The notes below the pieces were generated by a model. That model saw only the letters and a program-made list of their open reading frames with translations. It did not search any database and had not been told where the DNA came from. This document shows positions 23,749 through 32,920 of a DNA stretch of 38,555 nucleotides, one piece after another. A program made the translations under genes and the position numbers. The first letter of the stretch is position 1. Each line of letters opens with the position of its first letter. Location of the stretch: contig PGXB01000035.1 of NCBI GenBank assembly GCA_002838945.1, positions 1 through 38,555 on the forward strand. Reading direction: 5' to 3'. This stretch comes from a candidate division Zixibacteria bacterium HGW-Zixibacteria-1 (GTDB lineage Bacteria > Zixibacteria > MSB-5A5 > GN15 > PGXB01).

Positions 23749-24963
23749 ATGAGTATGAATTCGACAGATAACGGAAAAAATCGCGGCAGAAAAAAGCGGG
23801 GAATAATCGGTGTCTTATTCCTGGTAATAGTCGCCGTTGTGGTTGTGATTTTCTACTTCAGCAGGGGAACGAGCGAGGATCAGGCAGGGGGGCCCGGATT
23901 CAAGGAATATACCGCCGAACTCGGGACCTTCAAAATAATGGTCTCGGCTAATGGCATTGTCAAGCCAATCGACCGGGTGGAAATCAAGTCAAAGGCCAGC
24001 GGGCGGATAGAAGATTTGCCGGTTGAAGTGGGCGATTTTGTCGGAAAAAACGCCCTGATTGCGCGGCTGGACCAGACCGATGTCAAGGCTGAACTTGACC
24101 AGGCGAAGGCCGATATCGATATCGCCACGGCCGAATTGAAGCAGGCCACCGACAATCATTTCCGGCGCCAGCAGCTTTTCGAGAAAAAGCTTATTTCCGA
24201 GGAGGAGCTGGACCAGGCGGTTCTGGCTTTGGCGCAGGCCAAGGGAAAAATGATCAGGGCGCAGACTGTCTATGACCGGTCGAAGATTCAATTTGATGAG
24301 ACTATTGTCAGGGCGCCGATCAGCGGAATTATCCTGCAGAAATATGTCGAAGAAGGGCAGATTATTGCTTCGGGTATCAGCAATGTCAGCGGCGGAACCC
24401 CGATCGCAGATATTGCCGACATGAAATCGGTTTATATCGAAGCCGGTATTGACGAAATCGATGTCGGCAAGGTGGGGGTGGGCCAGGCGGCGATGGTCAT
24501 TGCGGAAGCTTACCCACAGATGAGATTCAGGGGTAAAATCGTGCGCATTGCGCCGGAGGCACGGATCGATCAAAATGTGACCCTTTTTGATGTTATTATA
24601 GAGGTGGAAAATAAAGAGAGCAAACTTAAGTCGGGGATGAATACCACGGTCGAAATCACAATTACCGAAGAGAACAATGTCTTGCTGGTTCCGACCATGG
24701 TCCTGGATATGCCGCGCGAGGGGTCAGACAAGCGTAATGCCAGGATGGTGATGCTTAAAGAAGGTGATTCCTTAGTGCCGCGGCAGGTGGAAATCGGGTT
24801 ATCCGATTTCAAGCAGACAATTATCACCAGCGGTCTGAAGGAAGGTGACATCTTAGGTGTGCCGATGACATCGCGGCTGAAAGATGAAAACGACCAGATG
24901 CAGGAAAGAATCAGGAACAGTCGGAGTTTCGGCACCAGTAATACGCAGACCGGGGGCCGTTGA
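23749..24963 (+). CDS. MacA/HlyD-type periplasmic membrane-fusion protein
   Basis: 404 aa. A basic cytoplasmic start is followed by one membrane anchor (about 24-41). A barrel-sandwich lipoyl half (NGIVKPIDRVEIKSKASGRIEDLPVEVGDFV pattern) is split by a coiled-coil hairpin (residues 100-180, QAKADIDIATAELKQA... QLFEKKLISEEELDQAV), then the second lipoyl half (VRAPISGIILQKYVEEGQII) and beta-barrel domains. It would link an inner-membrane transporter to an outer-membrane exit duct. The next gene is its likely partner permease, 40 bases downstream. Confidence 0.9.
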   Translation: MSMNSTDNGKNRGRKKRGIIGVLFLVIVAVVVVIFYFSRGTSEDQAGGPGFKEYTAELGTFKIMVSANGIVKPIDRVEIKSKASGRIEDLPVEVGDFVGKNALIARLDQTDVKAELDQAKADIDIATAELKQATDNHFRRQQLFEKKLISEEELDQAVLALAQAKGKMIRAQTVYDRSKIQFDETIVRAPISGIILQKYVEEGQIIASGISNVSGGTPIADIADMKSVYIEAGIDEIDVGKVGVGQAAMVIAEAYPQMRFRGKIVRIAPEARIDQNVTLFDVIIEVENKESKLKSGMNTTVEITITEENNVLLVPTMVLDMPREGSDKRNARMVMLKEGDSLVPRQVEIGLSDFKQTIITSGLKEGDILGVPMTSRLKDENDQMQERIRNSRSFGTSNTQTGGR

Positions 24964-25003
24964 AGCTGACCGCATCGCCTTATAATATGGTAATCTGAAA
25001 AAT

Positions 25004-26203
25004 ATGCTGGTTTTCGAAAATATCAAGATGGCGCTGCAGAGCCTGCGGGCGAATCCTCTCAGGTCGATACTGACTCTGATCGGGGTAGCGGTGGGTATCG
25101 CGGCGGTTTTGTATGTGGTCATTCTCGGAGAAATCACCAAGGCGAATATCGCCAAACAGCTCGAATCGCTGGGCTCCAATGTTCTTATGATTCGTCCGGC
25201 ACACGGGCATCACCGCGGTATTGCGACTTCCGGCAATGTCATTAATTTGACCGAGGCCGATGCCGAGGAAATTGAGCGAGTTTCGGAAGTCATCACGACC
25301 ACCGTGCCCAGTTTTTCGGGCAATGCCCCGGTCGAATATCTGGACAATAATTTGAGTTGCCGGATAACCGGGACAATTCCGGAATTCAAGACAGTCAACA
25401 ATGAGAAGCTGACGGAGGGTGAATTTTTCAATGAGAGTCATCTGGCGGAACGGTCGCGGGTATGTGTTATCGGAGCTACCATTCACCAGAAACTGTTTGG
25501 CGAGCAGCCGGCCGTCGGCGAGGCGATATATATCAGGGCAAAGCGGTTTGAAGTGATCGGTGTTCTGAAAGCCAAGGGTGAGTCATGGTTCAGTCCCGAT
25601 GAGCAGGTTTTTGTCCCGATGACCACCGCCCAGGAGCGACTGTTTGGCGTGGATCACCTGGACCAGATACTGGCGCAGCTCAAGGATGCCGGAAGTTATG
25701 ACGAAGCTTTGTTCGATATCGAGACAATTCTCCGGCGCAATCACCGCCTCCGGCCCGATCAGGACAATGATTTCGACGTCAGGCGACAGGATTTCTTTCT
25801 CTCCACGATTCAGGAAACCAACGTTGCACTGGCCAATTTTATAATCCTGATTGCCCTGGTGTCGCTGGTTGTCGGGGGAATCGGTATTGCCAATATGATG
25901 CTGGTGGCGGTCACCGAGCGGACGCGGGAGATCGGCCTGCGCCGGGCCATCGGCGCCCGGCGGCGCGTGGTGATATTTCAATTTCTGATCGAGGCCGCGG
26001 TGCTTGGGATTATCGGCGGACTGATCGGAATCGCCGGCGGACTGGGCGTCAACCGCGCCATGATGGGTGAGGCGATGATTATTCCCTGGGAGTGGGTGAT
26101 ATACAGCCTCGTGATTTGCACCAGTATCGGGGTCATGGCGGGACTTTACCCGGCCTACCGGGCCGCGAACGTTAATGTCATCGATGCCCTCCGTTATGAG
26201 TAA
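25004..26203 (+). CDS. MacB-like ABC transporter permease (FtsX/MacB_PCD)
   Basis: 399 aa. The N-terminal membrane helix with the family start (ENIKMALQSLRANPLRSILTLIGVAVGIAAV) is followed by a large periplasmic MacB_PCD domain (about residues 45-265) and three C-terminal helices. These include the FtsX signature ANMMLVAVTERTREIGLRRAIGARR and end in LYPAYRAANVNVIDALRYE. It is a permease without a fused nucleotide-binding domain, whereas E. coli MacB has an N-terminal ATPase. No LolD/MacB-type ATPase gene lies on either side, so the ATPase must be encoded elsewhere. It likely forms a mechanotransmission exporter with the upstream MacA-like protein. Confidence 0.9.
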   Translation: MLVFENIKMALQSLRANPLRSILTLIGVAVGIAAVLYVVILGEITKANIAKQLESLGSNVLMIRPAHGHHRGIATSGNVINLTEADAEEIERVSEVITTTVPSFSGNAPVEYLDNNLSCRITGTIPEFKTVNNEKLTEGEFFNESHLAERSRVCVIGATIHQKLFGEQPAVGEAIYIRAKRFEVIGVLKAKGESWFSPDEQVFVPMTTAQERLFGVDHLDQILAQLKDAGSYDEALFDIETILRRNHRLRPDQDNDFDVRRQDFFLSTIQETNVALANFIILIALVSLVVGGIGIANMMLVAVTERTREIGLRRAIGARRRVVIFQFLIEAAVLGIIGGLIGIAGGLGVNRAMMGEAMIIPWEWVIYSLVICTSIGVMAGLYPAYRAANVNVIDALRYE

Positions 26204-26224
26204 TTAACTGATCATAAAAAAATA

Positions 26225-26254
26225 AAAAAGGACAGCCGGATGGCTGTCCTTTTT
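26225..26254. terminator. Bidirectional rho-independent terminator
   Basis: A 13-bp stem, AAAAAGGACAGCC (26225-26237) with GGCTGTCCTTTTT (26242-26254) and loop GGAT. It ends both the permease transcript (plus) and the convergent peptidase transcript (minus). Confidence 0.92.
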
Positions 26255-26269
26255 GTTTCTATGTGCCTG

Positions 26270-29161
26270 TCACGGGCAAACCGGCATCGGACCCTCTTTG
26301 TACAAATAATTAATCAGGTATGTTATATCGAGGATATTCGTTAGGCCGTTGCCGTCAGGATCGCCGGCTTCCGGCGGTACCGGTTCCGGGCCCGATTTAT
26401 ATATGTAATTGATCAGATAGGTTATATCCAGCAGATTGACACTTTCGTCATCATTGGCATCACCGCAAACGTATGAAGGGGCAATGAACAGGTGCACGGT
26501 CTTTTCATCGGCGGCCTCGACAGCATCGGTCGCCTGAACGACGAAATTAATGTCCGCCCAAAACGCCGGTGTTCCGGAAATCAGCCCTGACGCTGAAAGG
26601 CTGAGACCGCTTCCATCCAGATAATTATTCAGGTCCGTCCAGATCATGGCTCCGGTTCCGCCGGTAGCGGTCAGTTGATATGAATAGGCCACGCCGTCCA
26701 TACCGTCGGGCAGAGTTTCCGAGGTAATCACGATTTCGGGATTTATCTGACAGGTCAATAATTGTTCATCGCTGTTCAGGCTCTCATCGGTCACCATGGC
26801 GGTAAATGAGATGGGGCCGGAGGATGTCGGTGTCCCCGAAAGCAGGCCCGCATCAGAGAGGGTCAGACCGCTCCCAAGAAGGTCGCCGTATTTATCAGCC
26901 CAGGTAAGATTACCGGTTCCGCCGCCCGCAGTCAATTGCTCCGAGTAGGGTTGCCCGGAGGTCCAGTCGGGTATCGATGCGGTGGTAATGACCGGTGCGC
27001 TGTAGCCGCAGCGGTAGGCGTAAATCTCGACATCATCGATATTCCAGCCGCAGTAGATCCAGGAGCCGTCGGTGGTCCCCATGGTGAAGCGAAGGTACAC
27101 GACCGGCTGGTTGTCGGCCAGCGAAGAGATATCGTATTCAAGTCCTGTCCAGACATTATCGGCCACCTCGGCCGTGTTGCTCCAGATGGTTGTCCAGGTG
27201 GTGCCGTTGGTGCTGAGCCTGATATAAGCATGATCGTACGACGGCTGCTCGACCCCGAGCCAGCGCCGGAATTTCAGTTTCACACCGGACATATCGGAGC
27301 AATCGATGGCCGGGCTGGTCAGATATCTTTCCGGCATGCTGTTGGTGTAATCGCCGCCGAGATTGTAGCCGAAGACATTGGCTCCTGAAAAAGCACCGGA
27401 CGGATCGGGTCCGCCGTGTTCGCCGCCGCCACCGGTGGGAGTGCCGCGCGCCCACAAACCGCCCGAGACGGTCCACCCCTTATCGGTTTCGAAATCATCC
27501 GCGAACGCCACAATTGTTTCGGTTGCGACGACGGCCGAGTAAAAACCGGGTGCCGGTGGATCATACATTGTTCCGGTGGTCGCTTCATCGGCGCTGAACC
27601 AGTATTCCACTCGTGCGGCTTCGCACTGATGGGCCGGTATGACTGCTTCATATAGATTATCGCCGATCAGGGTCATGGGCGTCGAAGACGTCGCCTGGCC
27701 GACCGGGCGGTAGTACAACATGCCGCTTCCCGAAACCGGATCGCCGCCGGACGAGCCGATCACCTGCACCTGAATGGTCTCATCAACTCCCGGGGTAATG
27801 GTCGATGGCAGGCCGTCGGGATAGACGAATTCCAGTCCGGGCTCGGGGACATAAGTATTGTTTATTTCATATCCTGCCGCCAGCATGCCCCTGACAATCC
27901 GGGCCATGTAGCTGAAGTCCATGTAGCTGGTGCTGTCATGAGATGTATGGTAAACGCTCGAAAAATTATACTCGATTGAAAAAACAACATCATAGCCGTT
28001 CTGCTGGAAAGGATAATGATCGGAGGCGGCGGAGGTCCCGGCCAGATGACCGGTCAGGTTGACGGCCGCCAGGGAATCGGCCAGATCGATCCAGAGATTG
28101 GCAAAGGTGACATCGGAACCGTGGTACAGGGTGACATCGTTGGTATTGCCCATGTAGCCGATCATGTCCATATTGAGCATGACCACAATACTGTCGCCGG
28201 CCGCTTCGGCCGCATTGGCATAGTGCCAGGCGCCGTTTAGTCCTTGCTCTTCGCCGTCGAAGAGAATAAAGATAAAGGTCATTTTGGTGTCGATGTCCTT
28301 GAGAATGCGGGCGATTTCGAGTACGCCGGCGGTTCCTGAGGCGTTATCGTCGGCCCCGGGCGACGCCGAGACGGCATCCTTGTGGGCCCCGATGACGACA
28401 TAATGATCGGGATAGAGAGTCCCCGGTTTGACCGCGATGATATTGTGCACCTGCGCTGATGAATAAGTAAAAGTATCCAGCATTAGCGAATCATAACCGA
28501 ACTTGACGAACTTGTTGTAGATCCAGTCCCGGGAATCATAATCGGACTGGCTTCCGGTCACCCGTGGGGGAAAGGCCTGAAGCGCCTGAACATACGATTG
28601 CAGCGAATCGCCCCTGATCAGACCGATAAGAGAATCAAGACCGACCACATCTTCGGGAAGCAGTCCCTTGAGCGCTCGGGGTTCTTTATAGATAATTTTG
28701 AGATTTTCGGTCAGGAGCGGCGAAAGGCCCGGGGATTCTCCCGGCTGATAGATATCATCCGGGTTGACATCGAGGATTCTGACCCCGCCTTCTTCGAAAA
28801 CAACCGGGTATTTTTCCACATTTACATTATCGCGGCGGATATCAATGGCCAGGCGACTGCGATCGACGGCAGCGCGGACCAGAGTAAATTTCAGACCGGA
28901 ATCGGCGAGAGTTTTCACGCCGCCGCTCTTAACCAGAACCAGATAGCCGTCGGCGATCCTGAGAACAGGATCGGCCCCCGACAAAATCAGCCGGTCGGCA
29001 TCGCCCGAGCTTTCGACCATGACTTTATAAAGGTCGGGAAGATAGTTAGAATCGGACGTCAGGGCGCCGCTTTCGGCAAACAGATTGGCCGAATTGAACA
29101 GACAGAAAATGAACCAGATGGCAGCCCCATAATAGACATATTGCGGTATCTTTTTGAACAT
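26270..29161 (-). CDS. Secreted M28-family metallopeptidase with jelly-roll, Ig-like and dockerin modules
   Basis: 963 aa. Signal peptide about 1-29 (ending NLFAES). Residues about 185-430 are the M28 catalytic domain with metal ligands H260 (VIGAHKDA), D271 (GADDNASG), E304/E305 (FDGEEQG), D332 (NMDMIGY) and H405 (VYHTSHDS). A linker beta domain, a MAM/jelly-roll-like module (FADDFETDKGW ... GWNIDDVEI), two putative-Ig (He_PIG) repeats with GLxLSxxGLxSGTP, and two EF-hand-like dockerin repeats (GDANDDESVNLLDITYLINY, DPDGNGLTNILDITYLINY) follow. It is a zinc amino- or carboxypeptidase outside the cell. The dockerin pair probably serves surface attachment or sorting. GAGGT precedes the ATG. 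Confidence 0.9.
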   Translation of the reverse strand: MFKKIPQYVYYGAAIWFIFCLFNSANLFAESGALTSDSNYLPDLYKVMVESSGDADRLILSGADPVLRIADGYLVLVKSGGVKTLADSGLKFTLVRAAVDRSRLAIDIRRDNVNVEKYPVVFEEGGVRILDVNPDDIYQPGESPGLSPLLTENLKIIYKEPRALKGLLPEDVVGLDSLIGLIRGDSLQSYVQALQAFPPRVTGSQSDYDSRDWIYNKFVKFGYDSLMLDTFTYSSAQVHNIIAVKPGTLYPDHYVVIGAHKDAVSASPGADDNASGTAGVLEIARILKDIDTKMTFIFILFDGEEQGLNGAWHYANAAEAAGDSIVVMLNMDMIGYMGNTNDVTLYHGSDVTFANLWIDLADSLAAVNLTGHLAGTSAASDHYPFQQNGYDVVFSIEYNFSSVYHTSHDSTSYMDFSYMARIVRGMLAAGYEINNTYVPEPGLEFVYPDGLPSTITPGVDETIQVQVIGSSGGDPVSGSGMLYYRPVGQATSSTPMTLIGDNLYEAVIPAHQCEAARVEYWFSADEATTGTMYDPPAPGFYSAVVATETIVAFADDFETDKGWTVSGGLWARGTPTGGGGEHGGPDPSGAFSGANVFGYNLGGDYTNSMPERYLTSPAIDCSDMSGVKLKFRRWLGVEQPSYDHAYIRLSTNGTTWTTIWSNTAEVADNVWTGLEYDISSLADNQPVVYLRFTMGTTDGSWIYCGWNIDDVEIYAYRCGYSAPVITTASIPDWTSGQPYSEQLTAGGGTGNLTWADKYGDLLGSGLTLSDAGLLSGTPTSSGPISFTAMVTDESLNSDEQLLTCQINPEIVITSETLPDGMDGVAYSYQLTATGGTGAMIWTDLNNYLDGSGLSLSASGLISGTPAFWADINFVVQATDAVEAADEKTVHLFIAPSYVCGDANDDESVNLLDITYLINYIYKSGPEPVPPEAGDPDGNGLTNILDITYLINYLYKEGPMPVCP

Positions 29162-29487
29162 TTTTACCTCATCGGCAAGAAAGTCTCTCTCAGTGGTTTG
29201 TTATTTTAATCTACCCAAAAATGCCTGTTTGTCAAGAATTTAGATTTCCGGCCCGGAATCCGGCAGGCGTTTGTCGGATTATGGATATAGTCACTGTATG
29301 ATAACTATACTATTTTGTCGAGATTAGACTAAATAGACCTATATTATATTAATTATTGCTTGTCTTCAGGGGCATAATATAATATTTTGTCGGCGCAGTA
29401 ATAGAGGTGTGTGAAAATTATTAAGGGGCTTTGCATGTTCATATCAAAAGGCCTTCCTCAGGCCGACCGTGATAGGGAGTCTTTACC
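29162..29487. other. 326-bp divergent promoter region (peptidase / redox operon)
   Basis: AT-rich, no gene seen. A weak promoter-like pair toward the redox operon is TTGCTT (29356-29361) and TATAAT (29378-29383) with a 16-base spacer. GGGAG precedes the ATG at 29488. Confidence 0.5.
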
Positions 29488-30390
29488 ATGAAAATAAAGA
29501 GACGTGATTTTTTTAAGGCGGCCGCCTTTGGTGCCGCCGCGGTGACGGCCGGTGGGACCCTCGGCCGGGCGGAAACGGTGGAAACGGAGTGCGGCGTCTC
29601 GTTCGGTGTCCTGGTCGATACAACCGTCTGCATCGGCTGCCGCAAATGTGAATGGGCCTGCAGCCGGGCCAACAGTACTTCGAATCGACCGCGAGAAGAG
29701 TACGATGACATGTCGGTATATGAAAAACATCGCCGTCCCGACTATTCGGCCTTTACGGTCGTCAACCGTTTCGATGGTCCGGGAATCGGGGACAGGAAAT
29801 ATACCATGAAAGTGCAATGTATGCATTGCGTTGATCCCGCCTGTGCCTCCGCCTGCATTGTCGGGGCCCTGCACAAAGATAAACGCGGCCCGGTCGTTTA
29901 CGATGCCTGGAAATGTATCGGCTGCCGGTACTGCATGGTGGCCTGTCCGTTCCAGGTTCCGGCCTATGAGTACCATAATCCGGTCGATCCGCAGGTCAGA
30001 AAATGCACGTTCTGCTATGAGCGGACGATTGAGCAGGGGCTCCCGCCGGCCTGCGTGGCGATTTGCCCGAACGAGGCGCTGACATACGGCAAGCGGGAAG
30101 ACCTGATTGATGCGGCTTATATCCGGATAAAGAATAATCCTGGCCGTTATTTCAAGCATCTCTACGGAGAATTCGAAATCGGCGGGACGAGCTGGATGTA
30201 TCTGGCGCCGGTCGATTTCAAATATACCGAACTGCCCAGGCTCGATAAAGAACCGGTTCCGCACGTGACCGAGACCATACAGCACGGTATATTCAAGTCT
30301 TTTGTGCCGCCGCTGGCTCTCTATGGACTGCTGGGACTGGTGATGCATTCGCTCAATGGTGAGAAAGAGAAGGCGGAGGAGGACGAATGA
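29488..30390 (+). CDS. Tat-exported four-cluster ferredoxin subunit (HybA/DmsB/DsrO-like)
   Basis: 300 aa. It starts MKIKRRDFFKAAAFG, a twin-arginine (RRDFFK) signal. Sixteen cysteines follow in the standard 4x[4Fe-4S] pattern: CIGCRKCEWAC, CMHCVDPACASAC, CIGCRYCMVAC and CTFCYE...CVAIC. A C-terminal hydrophobic segment (SFVPPLALYGLLGLVMHSL) anchors it as in HybA. It would move electrons between a periplasmic partner and the NrfD-type membrane subunit encoded next, with which it overlaps by ATGA. No molybdopterin or hydrogenase catalytic gene is in the operon. Confidence 0.9.
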   Translation: MKIKRRDFFKAAAFGAAAVTAGGTLGRAETVETECGVSFGVLVDTTVCIGCRKCEWACSRANSTSNRPREEYDDMSVYEKHRRPDYSAFTVVNRFDGPGIGDRKYTMKVQCMHCVDPACASACIVGALHKDKRGPVVYDAWKCIGCRYCMVACPFQVPAYEYHNPVDPQVRKCTFCYERTIEQGLPPACVAICPNEALTYGKREDLIDAAYIRIKNNPGRYFKHLYGEFEIGGTSWMYLAPVDFKYTELPRLDKEPVPHVTETIQHGIFKSFVPPLALYGLLGLVMHSLNGEKEKAEEDE

Positions 30391-31661
30391 GTACTCATGA
30401 AACCCGGGCTCCCATGAAGACCCGCTTTTTCACCAAAGGGACAACTATTCTCGCGGCTATTGCCGGGCTGGGCATTCTCAGCTATGTGTACCGGTTGATT
30501 TTCGGCCTTGGGGCGGCCACCAACCTCGATGATCAGTATCCCTGGGGTATCTGGATCGCCATCGATGTCGCCTCGGGTGTGGCCCTGGCCGCCGGCGGTT
30601 TTACGACCGCGGCCCTGGCCGATATTTTTCACAAGGACAAGTACCATGCTATCACCAGACCGGCCCTCTTGACGGCCATGCTGGGTTACACATTTGTGGT
30701 TATCGGCCTGCTGGCCGACCTCGGACGCTACTACAATGTCTGGCATCCGATGATCCCGAGCATGTGGCAGGGCAACTCGGTTCTTTTTGAAGTCGGTTTG
30801 TGCGTCATGTGTTACCTGACCATCCTTTACATCGAGTTTTTGCCGATCGTGGCCGAGCGGTTTATGGGGCGGGTGGCACTGCCCGGGCCGTTGCGCGTTT
30901 TTAGCAAACTGATCGATTCCTGGCTGACGGTCTGCTATAAATATCTGACCCGTTTTATTTCGCTGTTCATCATTGCCGGGGTGGTGCTCTCCTGTTTGCA
31001 TCAGTCCTCGCTGGGGACGCTTATGATTATTGCGCCGGACAAGGTTCACCCGCTCTGGTATACTTCGGTATCGCCGCTGATGTTTCTTCTTTCTGCCATA
31101 GCGGTTGGATTTCCGATGGTCATATTCGAGTCGATCCTGTCATCGCGATCATTCAAGCTCAAGCCGGAACTGGGCATTCTGTCGTCGATTGCCCGCTACA
31201 CACCGATCCTGCTCGGAGTATACCTTGCCGTGAAAGTGGCCGATCTGACGATTCGCGACGCCTGGCCGTACCTGTTTGAGGGTTCGGTCCAGTCGGCGAT
31301 GTTTTTAATCGAGATAATCGGCGGCGTGGTTATACCGATCCTCATGTTGAGCACACCCAAAATACGGAAATCGGTCAAGGGACTGTTTATATCGGCGACA
31401 CTGGTGATTGTCCTCGGCGTGGCCCTAAACCGGATCAATGTTTTTCTAGTCGGCTATACGCCGCTTTATGCCGACGGCATTTATTTCCCGTCGGTTTTTG
31501 AAATCCTGGTTACAGCCGGGTTGATAGCCCTGCTGGTGCTCGTTTACCGGTTTCTGGTCTTGAACCTGCCGATCATTTCGGTTCCCAACGGCGAGAATGT
31601 GCCGGTCGGGCCGGAAAGCTCAAAGCTGGTTTTAAATCTTAATCGAGATAAGGTGAAATGA
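30387..31661 (+). CDS. NrfD/HybB-family quinone-interacting membrane subunit
   Basis: 424 aa with about ten membrane helices. The HybB-like features include QYPWGIWIAIDVASGVALAAGGFTTAAL near residue 50 and LADLGRYYNVWHPMIPSMWQGNSVLFEVGLCVMCYL near 110. These lie in the region that forms the quinone pocket and proton path in NrfD/PsrC proteins, and suggest a menaquinone oxidoreductase. It overlaps both neighbours by ATGA, so the three subunits are translationally coupled. Confidence 0.9.
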   Translation: MSTHETRAPMKTRFFTKGTTILAAIAGLGILSYVYRLIFGLGAATNLDDQYPWGIWIAIDVASGVALAAGGFTTAALADIFHKDKYHAITRPALLTAMLGYTFVVIGLLADLGRYYNVWHPMIPSMWQGNSVLFEVGLCVMCYLTILYIEFLPIVAERFMGRVALPGPLRVFSKLIDSWLTVCYKYLTRFISLFIIAGVVLSCLHQSSLGTLMIIAPDKVHPLWYTSVSPLMFLLSAIAVGFPMVIFESILSSRSFKLKPELGILSSIARYTPILLGVYLAVKVADLTIRDAWPYLFEGSVQSAMFLIEIIGGVVIPILMLSTPKIRKSVKGLFISATLVIVLGVALNRINVFLVGYTPLYADGIYFPSVFEILVTAGLIALLVLVYRFLVLNLPIISVPNGENVPVGPESSKLVLNLNRDKVK

Positions 31662-32590
31662 AAATATATATAAGTCTAAGGGTCCTCATTCTGATATTGC
31701 TGATCCAGGCCGCCGGTTTTTTTATGCCGCCTGTCTTTGCCCAGAGTACCCGCAAGAGTGCCTCATCGGAATTGAATTGCACCGATTGTCATACGTGTGA
31801 AGTTCCGACGGCCCGCGTCCCCTGTTTGAAATCGTGCCCGCGTACGGTCATGGTGCATCAAACCAGCAAGCACAATATCGGTGAGGCTCCGGATAAAATT
31901 CTTCTTGACAATCTGGTCGATATTTATAAGTCGGTGCATTTCGACCACAGGCTTCATGCCCAGATGGCGGAGATGGGCGGCGATTGCGCCGCCTGCCATC
32001 ACTACAGCCCGCCGGGGCACATTCCGCCGTGCAGCGAATGTCACAGCCCGGTTTCGGAATCGACCGATTTGCAGAAGCCGAACCTCAAAGGGGCCTATCA
32101 TCGCCAGTGCCTGGCGTGCCATGTCGAATGGAGTCATGAGACCAAATGTGTTGTCTGCCATGTCGTCAATGAAACGGGCGGCGTCCCTGAAGGTTCGGCG
32201 GACCCGACCGATATCATGGGTAAATCGCACCCGGTGATCACGGTTCCCATGAAACGGGTCTATTACACCGATGAAAAAGCCGGGCCGGTCGTGACTTTCC
32301 AGCACAAGGAGCATATTGATCTGTTCGGTTTCCGTTGTGTCGATTGCCACCGCAAGGAGAACTGCAGCAACTGTCATGATCTGCAGCAATCCTCGCGCAT
32401 TGCGAAGACGCAGGAGGAGGTTCACGCCATCTGCAACGACTGTCATGCGGGCGATCAGTGCACCAAGTGTCACGATACCAAAGAGCGCCCCGGTTTTACG
32501 CATAACAAGACCGCTGGCCGCTCAACCCATATCACAACAAGCTCGATTGCTGGGCCTGCCATCCGACCGGAAAGCGGATATCGAAAATAA
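31658..32590 (+). CDS. Multihaem cytochrome c, N-terminal part (frameshifted)
   Basis: The frame encodes a signal peptide (1-28, ending VFAQS) and nine CxxCH sites (CTDCH, CAACH, CSECH, CLACH, CVVCH, CVDCH, CSNCH, CNDCH, CTKCH), typical of class III/Hmc-like cytochromes. After HNKTA, at about 32515, the frame turns into haem-free sequence and stops at 32590. The -1 frame continues with WPLNPYHNKLDCWACH and four further haem sites. Reading GCT then TGG with the T shared restores one protein of about 384 residues with 13 haems. So the last 25 residues here are out of frame. A lost base in the assembly or a real mutation are both possible. It is the periplasmic electron carrier of the Fe-S/NrfD operon. 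Confidence 0.8.
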   Translation: MKIYISLRVLILILLIQAAGFFMPPVFAQSTRKSASSELNCTDCHTCEVPTARVPCLKSCPRTVMVHQTSKHNIGEAPDKILLDNLVDIYKSVHFDHRLHAQMAEMGGDCAACHHYSPPGHIPPCSECHSPVSESTDLQKPNLKGAYHRQCLACHVEWSHETKCVVCHVVNETGGVPEGSADPTDIMGKSHPVITVPMKRVYYTDEKAGPVVTFQHKEHIDLFGFRCVDCHRKENCSNCHDLQQSSRIAKTQEEVHAICNDCHAGDQCTKCHDTKERPGFTHNKTAGRSTHITTSSIAGPAIRPESGYRK

Positions 32591-32811
32591 GCCGGATGTG
32601 CGAGAACTGTCACCAGGGGTGGAACCGGGAGAATTTCCGTCATGCCGTGACCGGTCTCAAACTCGATGAGATGCACTCCGAACTGGATTGCGAGGATTGT
32701 CATGCCGGTCGCAAATTTAATGAAGATCCCAAATGCGATGACTGTCATGATGACGGCCGGACCGCGCTCAGCGCCCCGCCCGGCATGAAAGTAAAACACA
32801 GCGGCAGTTGA
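32515..32811 (+). pseudogene. Multihaem cytochrome c, C-terminal part after a -1 frameshift
   Basis: 98 residues in the other frame: WPLNPYHNKLDCWACH, then CENCH, CEDCH and CDDCH, ending GMKVKHSGS. The first CWACH lies before the only possible internal ATG (32596), so independent initiation would lose a haem and the signal peptide. This is strong evidence that it is the displaced end of the upstream gene. Confidence 0.8.
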
Positions 32812-32845
32812 ATTCCCTGAATTTCTCTGAAATGCTGCTCAGAAG

Positions 32846-32871
32846 AAAGCCGGCGGATATCCGCCGGCTTT
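32846..32871. terminator. Bidirectional terminator
   Basis: An 11-bp stem AAAGCCGGCGG / CCGCCGGCTTT with loop ATAT, followed by T (plus) and preceded by A-rich sequence (minus). It lies between the convergent cytochrome and beta-helix genes. Confidence 0.88.
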
Positions 32872-32920
32872 TTCACTCAACCCTGTATAGATAAAGTCCC
32901 TGCCAATAAAATCTTTCCAT

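Noticed and set aside
32596-32811. Independent small tri-haem cytochrome
   Set aside because: It lacks a signal peptide and the frame continues upstream with another CxxCH that joins the preceding gene by a -1 shift.
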